Part shown: in pieces, positions 26,197 to 35,415 of the stretch
How the letters are laid out: the number at the start of each line of letters is the position of its first letter
Numbering within the stretch: position 1 is the stretch's first letter
IMG/VR virus record: IMGVR_UViG_3300044643_000612
Span: 1 to 64,000 of that record
DNA length: 64,000 nucleotides
Strand: one strand, 5' to 3'
Source: a virus
Notes under the pieces: generated by a model
Seen by the model: the letters and a program-made list of their open reading frames with translations, nothing else
Told to the model about the DNA's origin: nothing
The model's database searches: none
Translations under genes and position numbers: made by a program

Positions 26197-27882
26197 GTGT
26201 CCTACACCGAAGTGTTTGGAGGCACGACCCTCTACCCGTCGAGCGTCTCGTACCTCGCTCTCTCGTTGACGGCAGACACCACACTGGAGTGGCCGCTTGA
26301 GGCCAACACGGCCACCCCGGTAGCCGCGTCGATCATCGACGTGACGCCAACCGGCGCGTTCGCCATCACCATGCCCGACGCCACGCTCACCGCCCCGGGC
26401 CAGACGACTCTGTTCAACAACCTCGGCCCCTCGACCGTGTTGGTCAAGAACGCCAGCGGCGGAACGATCCTGTCCATGCTGGCTGGAACCCAGTGGAGCG
26501 TGTACCTTGCCAGCAACACCACCGCCGCCGGAACTTGGCGCACGTTCCAGTCCGGAGCCAGCACCGCTCAGGCCCAAGCCTCCGCTCTCGCCGGATTCGG
26601 CCTCCTCGCCACCGGCTCAACCCTGTCTGTCGCAGAGCCTGTCACTGGCTTCAACACCGACATCACGCTCCCTGCGGGCGCTCGCGGAGCGGCTTATCTT
26701 TGGTCGGGTGGTCTCGGAACCGTAAGCCTGATCTCAGCCAGCACTCTGGGCAACAACTGGTTCGTTGACATTCGCAACGGCGGGTCGGGCAACCTGACCG
26801 TAGACCCTTCCTCTTCGGAACTGATCAACGGCGCCACGACGCTCGTGCTGACGCCGGGCGATAGCTGTCGCGTCGTGACCGACGGAGTGGCTTGGTACAC
26901 CTTCGGCCTTGGGCGCAGCGCGGTCTTTGCGTTCGACTACACGACCATCAGCATGACCGGCCAGACCTCGCCCTACACCCTGAGCGGCAGCGAACTGAAC
27001 CGGGTGGCCTACAAGTTCACCGGCGTCCTGACGGCGAACATGGAGGTCGTGGTCCCGTCCACGACGCAGCAGTACTGGGTGGACAACTCGACCACCGGCG
27101 GATCGTTCACCCTTGGTCTGCGCACGGTGTCGCAATCACCCGCGATTAACGTGGTGCGCGGCTCACGGGCCATCGTCTACAGCGACGGGTCCAACGTCGT
27201 TGACGCCGACACGAGCAACGTCGCCCTGCCCATCGGCATCGCGGACGGCGGCACGGGCGCCACGACGGCTTCCGGCGCGCGCACGGCGCTCGGTGTGGCG
27301 GCGTCTGGGGCCAATGGCGACATTACCTCGCTGAACGGCCTGACGACGCCTCTGGCTATCGCCTACGGCGGCACAGGTGCCACGACCTCCGGTGCGGCGC
27401 TGGCGGCTCTCGGCGCGATTGGGTTGGCCAACGCCAACACGTTCACGGCTCGCCAGACGATGAGCGGCTCGGCGACAGACGTCGGGATCAAGTTGACAAA
27501 CGCCATTGAGGCGGTGACTCTCAGCGCCACGGCGGCAACCGGCACCATCAACTACAACGCGCTGACCCAGTCGAACCTCTGGTACACGACCAACGCCTCC
27601 GGCAACTGGACCCTCAACATTCGCGGTGACGGGTCCACCTCGCTAAACACGCTGCTGGCTGTGGGCGAGAGCATCACTGTCGTGTTCCAAGTGACGAACG
27701 GCGCCACAGCCTACTACCAGACCGCCTTCCAGGTCGACGGCAACGCGGTCACTCCGACATGGCAGGGCGGCGCGGCTCCGGCGGCGGGCAACGCCAATTC
27801 GGTGGACGCCTACGCCTTCTCCGTCATCAAGACCGGCGTAGCGACCTTCGCGGTCCGGGCCAGCGTCTCGCGGTTCGCCTGA
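26197..27882 (+). CDS. Tail fibre protein (561 aa)
   Basis: A GTG start is adjacent to the previous stop. N-terminal beta region, then glycine/threonine-rich shaft with DGGTGATTASGARTALG (about 350) and YGGTGATTSGAALAALG (about 390), and a C-terminal globular part ending FAVRASVSRFA. The DNA of the first motif is identical over 43 bases to the fibre gene at 17942. Likely trimeric; host or virion attachment is inferred. Confidence 0.75.
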   Translation: MSYTEVFGGTTLYPSSVSYLALSLTADTTLEWPLEANTATPVAASIIDVTPTGAFAITMPDATLTAPGQTTLFNNLGPSTVLVKNASGGTILSMLAGTQWSVYLASNTTAAGTWRTFQSGASTAQAQASALAGFGLLATGSTLSVAEPVTGFNTDITLPAGARGAAYLWSGGLGTVSLISASTLGNNWFVDIRNGGSGNLTVDPSSSELINGATTLVLTPGDSCRVVTDGVAWYTFGLGRSAVFAFDYTTISMTGQTSPYTLSGSELNRVAYKFTGVLTANMEVVVPSTTQQYWVDNSTTGGSFTLGLRTVSQSPAINVVRGSRAIVYSDGSNVVDADTSNVALPIGIADGGTGATTASGARTALGVAASGANGDITSLNGLTTPLAIAYGGTGATTSGAALAALGAIGLANANTFTARQTMSGSATDVGIKLTNAIEAVTLSATAATGTINYNALTQSNLWYTTNASGNWTLNIRGDGSTSLNTLLAVGESITVVFQVTNGATAYYQTAFQVDGNAVTPTWQGGAAPAAGNANSVDAYAFSVIKTGVATFAVRASVSRFA

Positions 27883-28715
27883 TGCCTTTGGCCACTACCT
27901 TCGCTAACGCCTCGGCGCGCGCTTACGGGCTGTTTGGTAGGAGTGGGCCGGAAAGTGTTTTTGACCTGCTTGTCGTAGGGGGCGGCGCAGGCGGGGGCGC
28001 GGGAAACTACTCCACTTTCGCCGCAGGTGGTGGCGCGGGCGGCGCGGATGTAGGCACCGCTAGTGGGCTCCTTTTCGCTGTGGGCTCGTACACCGTAACA
28101 ATTAGCGGCGGCGGCGCGGGAGGAAGTGGCGGTACTGGGAACAACGGCTCCGCTGGGGGGACTACATCGGTCGGCATGTACTCCGCCGTTGGTCCGTCTT
28201 CGGGAGGCGGCGGCGCTCCGGGCTCCACGGGCGGGAACGGGGGAGTGAACGGCTCCGGTTTCTCAGGGGGTTCTGGCGCGGTGAGTTCCGGCCCGGGTTC
28301 GGGTACGGGCGGCGGCGGCGGCGGACGCGGCTACACAGGCGCTGCGGGGAACGCAAGCAACGCTACGTCCACCGGCGGTGCTGGCGGCGCAGGGGCAACC
28401 TCGGCCATAAGCGGTACGTCTCTCGGCTACGGCGGCGGCGGTGGCGGCGGTTTCTCGTCGATGGGGACGCCGGGAGCAGGGGCCGATGGCGGGGGCAGTG
28501 GTGGTGCGGATGGCACAGCTAATAGAGGGGGAGGCGGCGGTGGCGCGGGAAGCGGCGGCGGTCTGGGCTCAGGCGGCCATGCGGGCGGCTCAGGCGTTGC
28601 CGTCGTTCGCTATCCGACGGGCGCGTTTACCTGCACAGGCGGAACGGTTACGACCAGCGGCATATATACCATCCACACCTTCACAGGCTCCGGTACTTTC
28701 GAGAGGATTGCCTGA
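27882..28715 (+). CDS. Glycine-rich fibre tip/adhesin-like protein
   Basis: TGATG coupling gives ATG 27882 and a 277-residue protein. A short N-terminus (MPLATTFANASARAYGLFG) leads to FDLLVVGGGAGGG, then about 190 residues dominated by Gly, Ser, Ala and Thr with GGGGGG runs, and a C-terminal GVAVVRYP....YTIHTFTGSGTFERIA. This is the glycine-rich domain pattern that folds as a polyglycine-II sandwich in phage adhesins. It likely tips or decorates the fibre encoded just upstream. Confidence 0.72.
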   Translation: MPLATTFANASARAYGLFGRSGPESVFDLLVVGGGAGGGAGNYSTFAAGGGAGGADVGTASGLLFAVGSYTVTISGGGAGGSGGTGNNGSAGGTTSVGMYSAVGPSSGGGGAPGSTGGNGGVNGSGFSGGSGAVSSGPGSGTGGGGGGRGYTGAAGNASNATSTGGAGGAGATSAISGTSLGYGGGGGGGFSSMGTPGAGADGGGSGGADGTANRGGGGGGAGSGGGLGSGGHAGGSGVAVVRYPTGAFTCTGGTVTTSGIYTIHTFTGSGTFERIA

Positions 28716-28969
28716 TGGCCCATTTTGCTGAACTCGACCAAAACAACATCGTCCTCCGCGTCATCGTCGTGAACAACAGCGACATCATGGTCAATGGCCA
28801 GGAGAGCGAGGCCAAGGGCATTGCCTTCTGCCAGTCTCTGCTCGGCGCTGACACGCGGTGGGTCCAGACTAGCTATAACGGCAAGTTCCGGGGTTGCTAC
28901 GCAGGCATAGGGTACACCTACACTTCTGCGGCGGACATTTTCGTCCCACCTCAAAACACGGGGGCCTGA
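28715..28969 (+). CDS. Conserved fibre-associated small protein (84 aa)
   Basis: ATG 28715 overlaps the previous stop. The sequence MAHFAELDQNNIVLRVIVVNN...FCQSLLGADTRWVQTSYNGKFRGCYAGIGYTYTSAADIF matches a small protein family very common next to fibre genes in aquatic phages, as I remember it. Possible role in fibre assembly or as a tip; not proven. Confidence 0.68.
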   Translation: MAHFAELDQNNIVLRVIVVNNSDIMVNGQESEAKGIAFCQSLLGADTRWVQTSYNGKFRGCYAGIGYTYTSAADIFVPPQNTGA

Positions 28970-28973
28970 TCGG

Positions 28974-30506
28974 ATGCCCGAGAACATCATCCGCATCCAG
29001 TCTCAGCCCGGCATCAAGCGCGACGGCACCATGCTGGAGGGCGACGCCTACGTCGACGGGCAGTGGGTGCGGTTCCAGCGCGGCCTGCCCCGGAAGGTCG
29101 GCGGCTACCGTTCGATCAACAAGTATCTGTCCGAGGTCAGCCGGGCGCTGAACGCCTACACGCAGAACGACTTGACCTACGTCCACTCGGGCTCGGCCAA
29201 CAAGATCGAGCGGTTCTTCATTGACACGTCGAACAACACCTCGGTCATCACCGACCGCACCCCGACGTCCGGCTTCACAGCCAACACCGCGAACACCTGG
29301 CAGTTCGACGTTGACAGCGACACCACGCAGAACCTGATCGTCGCCCAAGTGGCGCCGAACGGCGTGAACATCGCCAACAGCACCGGCGGCGAACTGTTCT
29401 CCGGCCCAATCCTGGGGACCGGCGTCTTGACGTCAATCGCCCTGCCCGCCGGCGGCAACTGCACGGGCGGCGTCGTGGCGCTGCACCCCTACACTTTCAT
29501 CTACGGGACCAACGGCTACGTGGCCTGGTCCGTGGCGGGCGACCCGACCGACTTTGTCGGCGCAGGCAGTGGATCCGCAAACGTCACGGCGCAGAAGATC
29601 GTCAAGGCCATGCCGCTCCGCGGCGGCCCGGGTAACTCCCCCTCTGGCCTGCTGTGGTCGCTGGACGCCGTCGTGCGGGCCACCTTCATAGGCGGCGCCG
29701 AGGTCTTCCAGTTTGACACCATCACCACCGAGTCCTCGATTCTGTCGCCCAACAGCGTCATCGAGTACGACGGGGTATTCTTCTGGCTCGGGGTTGACAG
29801 GTTCCTGATGTTCAACGGCGTGGTGCGCGAAGTGCCCAACGCCATGAACCTCAACTGGTTCTTTGACGGCCTGAACGAGACGCAGGCGCAGAAGGTATTT
29901 GCCATCAAGGTGCCGCGCTACGGTGAAATCTGGTGGTGCTACCCTCGTGACGGGGCCACGGAGTGCAGCCACGCCATCATCTACAACGTGCGCGAGAACT
30001 CCTGGTACGACTGCGAGTTGCCGAACGGCGGCAGGTCCGCCGGCGCGTCGCCCGCCGTGTTCCGCAAGCCGCTGATGACCGGCGTGCAATCCTCGGCCAG
30101 CGGCTACAAGCTGTGGGTCCACGAGACCGGCGTCGACGAGGTGGACGGCACGTCTACTCAGCCGGTCTACTCGTTCTTCGAGACGGCGGAGTTGTCCCTG
30201 CCCATCTCCACCGAGGGCAAGATCAACAAGCAGCTTCAGGTCGCCCACATCGAGCCCGACTTCGTGCAGACCGGCGAGATGGTCGTGTCGGTGCATGGCC
30301 GCTTCAACGCGCGCTCGCTAGAAGTCGAGGGGCCGTTCATGCCGTTCCCGGCGACGGCTACAGACCAGACGGACCAAGTCGTCTACCTCAAGACGCAGCG
30401 GCGCCAGATGCGGTTCCGCTTCGCGTCGAACGTGGTCGGCGGCGACTACCAGATGGGTCTGATCCTCGCGCACGTCCAGCCGGGCGACGGGACGATGATC
30501 GGATGA
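28974..30506 (+). CDS. Tail nozzle / packaged-DNA stabilization-like protein
   Basis: The 510-residue protein begins PENIIRIQSQPGIKRDGTMLEGDAYVDGQWVRFQRGLPRKVGGYR, a phrase typical of gp10-like nozzle proteins. It continues with repeated beta blades (LYVHSG..., FIYGTNGYVAWSVAGDPTDF, EYDGVFFWLGVDRFLMFNG, GEIWWCYPR). In short-tailed phages such propeller-containing proteins form the tail tube end that retains packaged DNA. Order adaptor-fibre-nozzle-internal proteins agrees. Confidence 0.72.
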   Translation: MPENIIRIQSQPGIKRDGTMLEGDAYVDGQWVRFQRGLPRKVGGYRSINKYLSEVSRALNAYTQNDLTYVHSGSANKIERFFIDTSNNTSVITDRTPTSGFTANTANTWQFDVDSDTTQNLIVAQVAPNGVNIANSTGGELFSGPILGTGVLTSIALPAGGNCTGGVVALHPYTFIYGTNGYVAWSVAGDPTDFVGAGSGSANVTAQKIVKAMPLRGGPGNSPSGLLWSLDAVVRATFIGGAEVFQFDTITTESSILSPNSVIEYDGVFFWLGVDRFLMFNGVVREVPNAMNLNWFFDGLNETQAQKVFAIKVPRYGEIWWCYPRDGATECSHAIIYNVRENSWYDCELPNGGRSAGASPAVFRKPLMTGVQSSASGYKLWVHETGVDEVDGTSTQPVYSFFETAELSLPISTEGKINKQLQVAHIEPDFVQTGEMVVSVHGRFNARSLEVEGPFMPFPATATDQTDQVVYLKTQRRQMRFRFASNVVGGDYQMGLILAHVQPGDGTMIG

Positions 30507-30733
30507 TCAACCCGCGAAACATGACGCTGACAGACTGGGCGGATAGTGTTATCCTTGTCGTGAGTGATGCGTGGTCCTTCGGCAAGCTGGAGGACGAAGC
30601 GCGTTGGCAAGACTGGGCCATCGGCTTCGTGAGAGCCTCACCGTTCACACAGCAGGCGATTCCCGACCCCTACCTGTTTGCGGACTGGCGCGACTGGGCC
30701 GAGCGCGTCTATCCCATGCTTGAGGTGACTTGA
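30503..30733 (+). CDS. Hypothetical protein (76 aa)
   Basis: ATGA coupling with the nozzle gene. The product is rich in Trp (six) with WADSVILVVSDAW...WQDWAIGFVRASPF...WRDWAERVYPMLEV. It looks like a small helical virion-assembly protein that is conserved before internal-protein genes in related phages. No function is known. Confidence 0.62.
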   Translation: MINPRNMTLTDWADSVILVVSDAWSFGKLEDEARWQDWAIGFVRASPFTQQAIPDPYLFADWRDWAERVYPMLEVT

Positions 30734-33027
30734 TGCCTGACTTTGCCGTTAACTTCCCGGGCGAGCCGCGAGAGGACCTTTCCGGGTTCGCCGTCAACGC
30801 GCCTGCGCCAGGCGGGAGCCAACCGGCGAGCGGCATGACCGCGAACATCTCCGGGCTGCCGGACGACCTGTTCAACAAGTACTCGCAAGGGCCGACCGCG
30901 CAGTTGATGCCCGCCGACCCGAAGAAGGGCTACGGCACGTCCTACTACGCGGCCTACACCAATGACGGTGACATGGCGGGCGCCGTGATGGTCGCCGACG
31001 GCCAGAAGGTCCGCCTCGTGGACAAGATGACCGGCGACGTCGTGTTCGAGGGCGTAGGCCCGGAGGGCGCACGGCTGGCCACTTCGGTAGCCAACGGCAT
31101 CTCGCAGGACCTCGGGCGCAAGGCCGCTTGGGCCATCCAGAAGCCGTCCGACGAGGGCGGCTGGGTGTCCATGGCCGAGGAGCGGTACGACCCCAAGGAG
31201 CAGAGCACCCTCGGCAAGCTGGCCGACTTCGCCCTGCCGATCCTTGGCGCTATCCTCATGCCTGTCGTTGGTCCTCTCGGCCCCGTTCTGGCGGCAGGTC
31301 TCGGCTCGGCGGCAGGCTCGGCCCTGTCGTCTATCGCGCAAGGCCGCGACGTCAGCGAGACCGTCAAGCGCGCCGCCATCGCCGGGTTGACGGCGGGCGT
31401 CGGTGCGAAGGTCATGCCGATGCTCGGCAACGCGCTCGCCAACAGCACCAGCCCGGCGGGGCAGGCACTTTCTCAAACCTACTCTAATGTCATGAACCCG
31501 CTCAACGCCGGGGTCAACGCGGTGCGGGGTGGGGCGAGTGCGATAGGTGATGCGGTGTTTGACGCCGCTGGTAACTTGATTGTGCGCGGGGGCAGCAACG
31601 CCCTGACGTCGGCCACGGGCGGCGCCCTCGGCTCGCTCGCGGGGGGCGCGACGAACGCCCTGACGGGCTCCAGCGGCCAGAACGTCGCGCAAGGTGGCTC
31701 AGGCGCTGACACGGTCGGCAACACCATTGAGGGCGTGGACGTCGTTGGGACGGGAGCCGACGCCGCTACGGGCGGCGCTCTCGGCTCGGTCGTTGGCACC
31801 GGAGCCGCCGACACCGGCAACACCGTCTCAGAGGTCGAGGTCACGGGCACAGGGGCCGACACCGCGACAGGTGGTGCGCTCGGCTCGGTCGTTGGCACCG
31901 GAGCCGCCGACACCGGCAACACCGGCAACACCGTCTCAGAGGTTGAGGTCACGGGCACAGGGGCCGACACCGCGACAGGTGGCGGGCTTGGCTCGGTCGT
32001 GGGCACCGGAGCCGCCGACACCGGCAACACCGTCTCAGAGGTTGAGGTCACGGGCACAGGGGCCGACACCGCTACGGGCGGCGTGATCGGGACTGCGGTA
32101 GGCGACGTGCTCACAGGGAGTGAAGGGTCGAACACCCTTGAAGACACGAGTACCGGCGACGACGTAGACAAGTCCCTGACCGACAAGATGCTGGACTGGA
32201 TCAAGGCCAACCCCGTCAAGGCCGCGCGACTTGGCCTGACCCTGGCGGGCGGTATCGGCGGCGGTGCGGCTGCGCTTGACGACACGGACGGCGGCGGAGC
32301 GCCCCTGCCCCCTGGCTTCGCGGCTGCGGGCACACCGGGTTCGCTGTCCGACATCTTCCGCGCCAAGCTGCCGGCGCCCTCCGGGCCGTTCGCCGACCTG
32401 TCCGCTCGCAACGTCAGCATGACGCCCGAGGAGTGGAAGACCTACGGCCAGCGGTCAGAGCAGTCGTTCTTCAACAACGTGCCGCAGCGCCCGTCGGGTA
32501 TCGACAACAGCAAGCGCGCACCTGTCAACCCGGGTCCTGTCGAACCGGAGCCGGGGTTCGCGGTGGCTAACACCCCGAGCGCGGCACCCAACCCCGCAAC
32601 CGTCCCCGGCTTCAGTCCGACTGCACCCTCGTCCGTCAACAGCACGTCAGGCAGCGACATGAACAGGGGCGGCATGACCGCTGCGCAGTTCGCTGTCGCC
32701 ATGAAGCGGTTGGAGAACGACCGCCGCGCACCGCCGATGCCCACGCCGTCCGCCGAGCCTGAGCGATTCGCCCGCGGCGGCTTCGCCGTGCGCGGCATCG
32801 GTTCTGGCCGCGAGGACAAGATCCCCGCGCGACTGAGCGACGGCGAGTATGTCATCGACGCAGAGACCGTGGCCCTGCTCGGCGACGGCTCGTCGGACTC
32901 CGGGGCCAAGCGCCTCGACGCCTTCCGCGCCAACATCCGCAAGCACAAGGGCAAGAAACTCGTCCGGGGCGAGTTCAGTGTGAACGCCAAGAAGCCCGAA
33001 GCCTACCTCAAAGGGGGACGCGCCTAA
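30733..33027 (+). CDS. Internal virion protein with tandem repeats (764 aa)
   Basis: The start is ATG 30733 (TGATG). The N-terminal ~190 residues are mixed; 165-280 has hydrophobic Ala/Gly-rich segments (LPILGAILMPVVGPLGPVLAAGLGSAAG) that could insert in a membrane; 335-455 is three-plus tandem units of about 31 residues. The C-terminus IGSGREDKIPARLSDGEYVIDAETVALLGDG...AKRLDAFRANIRKHKG is a block often seen in ejected internal proteins of podoviruses. Likely injected with the DNA. Confidence 0.7.
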   Translation: MPDFAVNFPGEPREDLSGFAVNAPAPGGSQPASGMTANISGLPDDLFNKYSQGPTAQLMPADPKKGYGTSYYAAYTNDGDMAGAVMVADGQKVRLVDKMTGDVVFEGVGPEGARLATSVANGISQDLGRKAAWAIQKPSDEGGWVSMAEERYDPKEQSTLGKLADFALPILGAILMPVVGPLGPVLAAGLGSAAGSALSSIAQGRDVSETVKRAAIAGLTAGVGAKVMPMLGNALANSTSPAGQALSQTYSNVMNPLNAGVNAVRGGASAIGDAVFDAAGNLIVRGGSNALTSATGGALGSLAGGATNALTGSSGQNVAQGGSGADTVGNTIEGVDVVGTGADAATGGALGSVVGTGAADTGNTVSEVEVTGTGADTATGGALGSVVGTGAADTGNTGNTVSEVEVTGTGADTATGGGLGSVVGTGAADTGNTVSEVEVTGTGADTATGGVIGTAVGDVLTGSEGSNTLEDTSTGDDVDKSLTDKMLDWIKANPVKAARLGLTLAGGIGGGAAALDDTDGGGAPLPPGFAAAGTPGSLSDIFRAKLPAPSGPFADLSARNVSMTPEEWKTYGQRSEQSFFNNVPQRPSGIDNSKRAPVNPGPVEPEPGFAVANTPSAAPNPATVPGFSPTAPSSVNSTSGSDMNRGGMTAAQFAVAMKRLENDRRAPPMPTPSAEPERFARGGFAVRGIGSGREDKIPARLSDGEYVIDAETVALLGDGSSDSGAKRLDAFRANIRKHKGKKLVRGEFSVNAKKPEAYLKGGRA
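31750..32085 (+). repeat. Tandem 93-base in-frame repeats
   Basis: Units of 31 codons built on TGADTATGGALGSVVGTGAADTGNTVSEVEV recur three to four times. One unit carries an extra three codons (GNT) from slippage inside CGGCAACAC. Units are nearly identical in DNA, so the array is recent or kept uniform by recombination. Confidence 0.9.
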
Positions 33028-33028
33028 G

Positions 33029-34066
33029 ATGCCCGACGACAACGGACTGACCAGTTTCCTGAACAGCGGCAACGTGAGCGTCGTGCCGTCCGCGAGCACG
33101 ACCGAGACCGTGCTGCCGGATTGGTACACGAACTACGGGATGCAGCTTCTGGCCAACCAGAACGCGCTGATGAACACCCCGTATCAGACCTACCAGGGTC
33201 CTCGCGTCGCAGGCTTTACGCCCGACCAGCAGGCCGGGTTCGCAGCCACCAAGGACGCGGCGTTCTCCTACCAGCCCGGACTGAACGCGGCTCAGGGCGC
33301 CACAGCGGGCCTGATGAACGCGCCCGGCGGCCTTGAGACCGCCCAGCCCTTCCTCAACCGCGCCGGCCAGACGTCGGCGTCGCAGGTGCAGCAGTACATG
33401 AACCCCTACCAAGATGCGGTGGTCAACCGCATCGGGGAACTCGGTGCGCGCACCCTGCGTGAGCAAATCCTGCCGGAGATCAGCGACCGCTTCATCAAGT
33501 CGGGGCAGTTCGGCGGGTCGCGCCAGGCCGAGATGATCGGTCGGGGGATCCGCGACACGATGGAGGGCATAACGGCCAAGCAGGCCGAGGCCCTGTCGAC
33601 CGGCTACACCGGAGCCCTTGGCGCGGCGCAGACCGACCTGTCGCGCGTCGGCAACCTCGCTGGAACTGCTGGCACCCTCGGTGCGGGCGACATCTCCTCC
33701 CGGCGCGCTACCGCCGCGCAGATGGCGGACATGGCTGCCCGCGAGCAGAGCCTCGGGCTCACCGGCGCCGGAGCCCTGTCCAGCATCGGCGACAAGCAGC
33801 GCGAGATGGACCAAGCGAACCTCGATGTCGGCTACCAAGACTTCCTGCGAAGCCAAGGCTACCCGCAGGAGCAGATCGACAAGGCGGCTGCCACGATGAA
33901 GAATGTGCAAGGTGCAGTGCCCCAAGGCACACTGAAATACGGCTACGGGCCGGAAGGCGCGACGAAAAATCCCGCCGAGCCGACCGACCTGATGAAGTTC
34001 AACACGCTGGTCGGCACCGGGCTCACGGTGGCCGAGGCGTGGAACAAGATTTTCGGAGGCCCGTGA
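33029..34066 (+). CDS. Internal virion protein (345 aa)
   Basis: The segment WYTNYGMQLLANQNALMNTPYQTYQGPRVAGFTPDQQAGFAATKDA is typical of a family of internal virion proteins in short-tailed phages. The rest is helical and Ala/Gln rich (VQQYMNPYQDAVVNRIGELGARTLREQILPEISDRFIKSGQFGGSRQAEM). No membrane helix. It probably forms part of the ejection machinery with its neighbours. Confidence 0.68.
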   Translation: MPDDNGLTSFLNSGNVSVVPSASTTETVLPDWYTNYGMQLLANQNALMNTPYQTYQGPRVAGFTPDQQAGFAATKDAAFSYQPGLNAAQGATAGLMNAPGGLETAQPFLNRAGQTSASQVQQYMNPYQDAVVNRIGELGARTLREQILPEISDRFIKSGQFGGSRQAEMIGRGIRDTMEGITAKQAEALSTGYTGALGAAQTDLSRVGNLAGTAGTLGAGDISSRRATAAQMADMAAREQSLGLTGAGALSSIGDKQREMDQANLDVGYQDFLRSQGYPQEQIDKAAATMKNVQGAVPQGTLKYGYGPEGATKNPAEPTDLMKFNTLVGTGLTVAEAWNKIFGGP

Positions 34067-35412
34067 TGGAAGACGAAGAACTGGGTGCCCTGTCGTCGGT
34101 GACGGACGCAGAGTCCGAAGCGATGCCGGGTATGACCGGCAACCCGCAGGCGCTCGCCGTCCTGAACTCGATCCGCGCCGAGCAGAAAAAGCGATACGAC
34201 GACTATGCCGCCCGCATCCGCGCCGCTCGCGCCGCCCAGCAGCCGACCCCCACGTCGGACATGTCGCGGCTCGCCAGCGCGTTTCTGGCCGCCGGCAAGC
34301 CGAACGAGGCGCGCTCCAACTGGATGGCCCTGCAACAGGGCGTTGAGAACTGGAACCAGAGCGGCGAGGCGCAGAAGGCCGCGGAACTGAAGCAGAGGCA
34401 GATCACCGCTGCCGAGGAAGCCGAACTCGCCAAGGCGGCGTTTGAGCAGGGCTCGTCGCTGGAGACCCTGGCGGCGAAGTACGCGCTCGATCCCCGGAAG
34501 TCGGGGTGGAGCGGATCTGCCGGGGTGTCGGCGGCGGGAGAGCCTTACGGCATCTTCAAAGATCCTACTACCGGACGGGTCGTCGTGAAAACCCGAGGCG
34601 GCGAGACGGCGTTTGACGCGCCGGGCACTCCGCCTGCTGGTGGTGGTGGCGCCCCTGCGGGTAACGCTCCGCCTGCTGGCGGCGGCGGCGTGTCCACCGA
34701 GGGCCTCTTCACCGGGCCGGACGGCAAGACCTACCGGAAGGACGCCTTTGGCGTGCCGCGCGAGGTGTTCGGCGCGGTGAACCGTCCGGCGAGCCCGGAA
34801 GAGGCGCGGCAGTTCGGTGCGACGGAGGGGGCCTTTGAGGGCGGCGTGTTCAAGCCGGGCGCGGGTTCCGTGCCGCTGTCGCAACTCCAGTCGGAGATTG
34901 CGAGCGGCGAAGGCAAGATCCAACACATGGGCGAGATGATCGCCCTCGCGGAGGACATCAAGTCCCGTGTCGGCCCGACCACCGCAGGCCCCGTCGGAGC
35001 CGTTGCCGGGTTCATTCCCGGTACCGCAGCCTTCACGCTCAAGGAAGAGATGGTCAAGACGCTCGGCGGCAACATCGCCTTCGACCGCCTCCAGCAGATG
35101 CGCGAAGAGTCCAAGACGGGCGGCGCTCTCGGCCAGGTTGCCGTGCAGGAGTTGGACGCCTTGCGTGCCTCTCTCGGTGCCCTGAACTCGTCAATGAACC
35201 CGCAAGACCTTCAGCGCAACCTTGACCGCGTGATCGCCGGGTATCAGCGCGCGATGGCGGCCTATCAGCGGATGCTGGCAGACAAGCAGCGTCGTCTGTC
35301 CGGCGGCGCTCCGCCGCAAGGCGCGGCCCCGGCGCAAGGTGGTGCGCCTGCGGGTGGAAAAGTGCTACGGTTCGACCCGAAGTCTGGCACGTTCAAACCC
35401 GCAGGGGGCTGA
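34066..35412 (+). CDS. Internal virion protein (448 aa)
   Basis: ATG 34066 overlaps the upstream stop. The N-terminal 140 residues are helical; a GGGG/Pro-rich hinge lies at about 185-215; the C-terminal part (SQLQSEIASGEGKIQHMGEMIALAEDIKSRVG ... LQQMREESKTGGALGQVAVQELDALRASLGALN) is coiled coil, with a low-complexity tail. A similar C-terminal phrase is common in injected proteins of related phages. Confidence 0.65.
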   Translation: MEDEELGALSSVTDAESEAMPGMTGNPQALAVLNSIRAEQKKRYDDYAARIRAARAAQQPTPTSDMSRLASAFLAAGKPNEARSNWMALQQGVENWNQSGEAQKAAELKQRQITAAEEAELAKAAFEQGSSLETLAAKYALDPRKSGWSGSAGVSAAGEPYGIFKDPTTGRVVVKTRGGETAFDAPGTPPAGGGGAPAGNAPPAGGGGVSTEGLFTGPDGKTYRKDAFGVPREVFGAVNRPASPEEARQFGATEGAFEGGVFKPGAGSVPLSQLQSEIASGEGKIQHMGEMIALAEDIKSRVGPTTAGPVGAVAGFIPGTAAFTLKEEMVKTLGGNIAFDRLQQMREESKTGGALGQVAVQELDALRASLGALNSSMNPQDLQRNLDRVIAGYQRAMAAYQRMLADKQRRLSGGAPPQGAAPAQGGAPAGGKVLRFDPKSGTFKPAGG

Positions 35413-35415
35413 TCC

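Noticed and set aside
31694-32086. Alternative + strand frame through the internal-protein repeats
   Set aside because: It is open only because the 93-base repeat lacks stops in that frame; the 764-residue frame carries a conserved C-terminal block and is continuous.
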